A DNA stretch of 7,951 nt, taken from Muribaculaceae bacterium. Lineage in GTDB: Bacteria; Bacteroidota; Bacteroidia; Bacteroidales; Muribaculaceae. A model generated the notes under the pieces. It ran no database searches. It was given only the letters and a program-made list of their open reading frames with translations, and was not told the DNA's origin. Shown here piece after piece: positions 6,684 through 7,951 of the stretch. A program made the translations under genes and the position numbers. How positions within the stretch are numbered: position 1 is the first letter of the stretch; each line of letters begins with the position of its first letter. The stretch spans positions 1-7,951 of the forward strand of contig CADFRV010000109.1 in assembly GCA_902836725.1 (NCBI GenBank). Reading direction: 5' to 3'.

Positions 6684-7643
6684 ATGCACTCGCCAGAATA
6701 TTACTCAGACTTAATAGAAAAGAATCTTGCCGGGATTTCTTATCCCGAACAACCGGACGGCCTGTATGCCCCCATACGATATACTCTTGAGGGGGGAGGC
6801 AAGAGATTGCGCCCAATGTTGCTTCTTGCCGCCGCTGATGCATATGGTCTTGCACCGGAGAAAGCCATTCCGCAGGCTGTAGGAATAGAAATGTTTCATA
6901 ATTTCACTCTGCTGCATGACGATGTGATGGATAACGCATCTGTCAGACGCGGCCGTCCTACAGTACATCGCAGGTGGAACCAGTCTGTGGCGATACTTTC
7001 CGGTGACGCGATGCTCACGATGGCGACACAGTATGTCTCGGATGCTTCTCCCGCGAAGGCGCATGATGTTTTGAAGCTGTTCAACAAAACCGCTATGGAG
7101 GTATATGAAGGGCAGCAATACGACATGGATTTCGAGACACGCGACGATGTGTCGGTAGAAGAGTATCTTGAAATGATCCGCCTCAAGACCTCGGTGCTTC
7201 TGGCATGTGCCGCCCGTATGGGGGCATTGCTTGCTGATGCCACGGAGAAGTCGCAGGATGCGATCTATCGTTATGGGGAACTGCTGGGGCTTGCATTTCA
7301 GCTTCAGGACGATTATCTGGATACGTATGGCGATCCGGCCCTTTTTGGCAAAGAGATCGGAGGGGATATAATAAATGAAAAAAAAACATGGCTGTGGATC
7401 ACAGCGATGTCGGAACGTCCTGAAGAGATAAAAGGAATACTGTCAAAAAAACTGACGGATTATCTCAAAATCAAAGAAATCAAATCGGTATATGACGACC
7501 TGAATCTGGCGGAAAGATCACATAAAATGATTGAACAGTATGCCGCAGAGGCAATCGCCGCGCTTGATTGCGCCGGCATGCCGTACGAAGGACAGGTTTT
7601 CTTTGAGAAGCTGGCATCAGGTCTGATAAGCCGCAGCAACTGA
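6684..7643 (+). CDS. Trans-isoprenyl (polyprenyl) diphosphate synthase
   Basis: The enzyme condenses isopentenyl diphosphate with allylic diphosphates to make linear prenyl diphosphates in the cytoplasm, feeding quinone, lipid-carrier or other terpenoid synthesis. The 319 residues contain GGGKRLRP (37-44), the first aspartate-rich motif DDVMD (79-83), RRGRPTVH (88-95), GQQYDMDF (143-150), the KT pair (168-169) and the second aspartate-rich motif QLQDDYLD (206-213), then GKEIGGDI (222-229). The fifth residue before the first Asp-rich motif is F74, with T75 at the fourth, and there is no two-residue insertion within the motif. This is the pattern of archaeal-type short-chain GGPP synthases, so a C15-C20 product is the best guess rather than a long-chain octaprenyl product. 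The ATG at 6684 is preferred to the TTG at 6555 because a promoter lies between them and the extra 43 residues look unlike the family. Confidence 0.92.
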   Translation: MHSPEYYSDLIEKNLAGISYPEQPDGLYAPIRYTLEGGGKRLRPMLLLAAADAYGLAPEKAIPQAVGIEMFHNFTLLHDDVMDNASVRRGRPTVHRRWNQSVAILSGDAMLTMATQYVSDASPAKAHDVLKLFNKTAMEVYEGQQYDMDFETRDDVSVEEYLEMIRLKTSVLLACAARMGALLADATEKSQDAIYRYGELLGLAFQLQDDYLDTYGDPALFGKEIGGDIINEKKTWLWITAMSERPEEIKGILSKKLTDYLKIKEIKSVYDDLNLAERSHKMIEQYAAEAIAALDCAGMPYEGQVFFEKLASGLISRSN

Positions 7644-7674
7644 AATGACCAGCGGCAAGTAACTTTTGTTTCAG

Positions 7675-7951
7675 ATGATATTTATAGATACGCATACACA
7701 TCTTAATGACAGTGTATATGAGAATGAAGGCGTTGATGCAGTAAACAAGGCTGTGGCTGCAGGTGTTGAGATGATGATTCTGCCAGGAACATCTCTTTCC
7801 GAACTGCCTTCAATGAAAGCACTGGCAGCAAAGTTCCCCGATCGGTTGCGCATGTTCGCGGGATTGCATCCTACCGAACTTACAGATGATCCGGAAAGCG
7901 CGCTTAAGGTGATAAGGAAGGAACTGGATACTCCCGGGGCGCCGTATGTCG
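7675..7951 (+). CDS. tatD: TatD family metal-dependent hydrolase, 5' part only
   Basis: The open frame runs off the right edge, giving the first 92 codons plus one base and no stop. It begins MIFIDTHTHLND, where H7 and H9 form the HxH metal-binding pair at the end of the first beta-strand of the TIM barrel. FAGLHPTE follows near residues 62-69 and corresponds to the 'G-HP' motif of TatD proteins. A helix around residues 19-30 and the strand MMILPGTS (33-40) fit the expected alternation. Family members are Mg2+-dependent DNases or related hydrolases in the cytoplasm; the true substrate is not shown here. It starts 31 nt after the isoprenyl diphosphate synthase stop and is probably co-transcribed. 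A TAACTTTTG sequence just upstream (7660-7668) resembles a -7 box with one extra base. Confidence 0.88.
   Translation, partial: MIFIDTHTHLNDSVYENEGVDAVNKAVAAGVEMMILPGTSLSELPSMKALAAKFPDRLRMFAGLHPTELTDDPESALKVIRKELDTPGAPYV

Noticed and set aside
6711..7118. 135-codon minus-strand frame over the isoprenyl synthase gene
   Set aside because: The plus strand carries both Asp-rich catalytic motifs here; the minus frame shows nothing recognisable.
7630..7656. GCCGC/GCGGC inverted repeat after the isoprenyl synthase as a terminator
   Set aside because: The stem is only 5 bp with a 17-nt loop and no following T-run, and the tatD gene follows closely in the same direction.

Overview
This 7,951-bp window looks like ordinary, gene-dense chromosome of a Bacteroidales bacterium. 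Three things suggest this: TAnnTTTG-type promoter boxes, the absence of recognisable Shine-Dalgarno sequences, and the gene content (a small outer-membrane beta-barrel protein, NspC for the carboxyspermidine route, a DUF4250-like protein). The mid-range base composition and protein style would suit a gut family such as Muribaculaceae, but placement below order is a guess.

Layout. Positions 135-857 (+) encode a secreted outer-membrane beta-barrel protein behind its own promoter. It converges on a long minus-strand block spanning 6540 down to 884. In transcription order that block reads: DUF4250-like protein (61 aa), UvrD/PcrA helicase (789 aa), carboxynorspermidine/carboxyspermidine decarboxylase NspC (394 aa), membrane-anchored family-2 glycosyltransferase (332 aa), and RadC/JAMM protein (254 aa). 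The gaps are only 23, 41, 45 and 43 nt and no strong internal promoter was seen, so the five genes probably form one operon. On the other side of a 143-bp divergent promoter region (6541-6683), a trans-isoprenyl diphosphate synthase (319 aa) runs rightward. It is followed after 31 nt by a TatD-family metal-dependent hydrolase that is cut by the right edge and has no stop codon in the window.

How the genes fit together. UvrD and RadC belong to DNA-repair families, although RadC's biochemical role is unsettled, and TatD is a nuclease-like hydrolase. NspC performs the last step of the bacterial norspermidine/spermidine route. The isoprenyl diphosphate synthase supplies prenyl diphosphates for quinones, lipid carriers or other terpenoids. 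These are mostly housekeeping functions grouped by transcription rather than one pathway. I found no RNA genes, mobile elements, CRISPR arrays or defence system, and no stretch over 300 bp without a gene. The most interesting structure is the divergent promoter pair at about 6622-6659, where the elements of the two directions physically overlap. I do not think the window holds a new multi-gene system.
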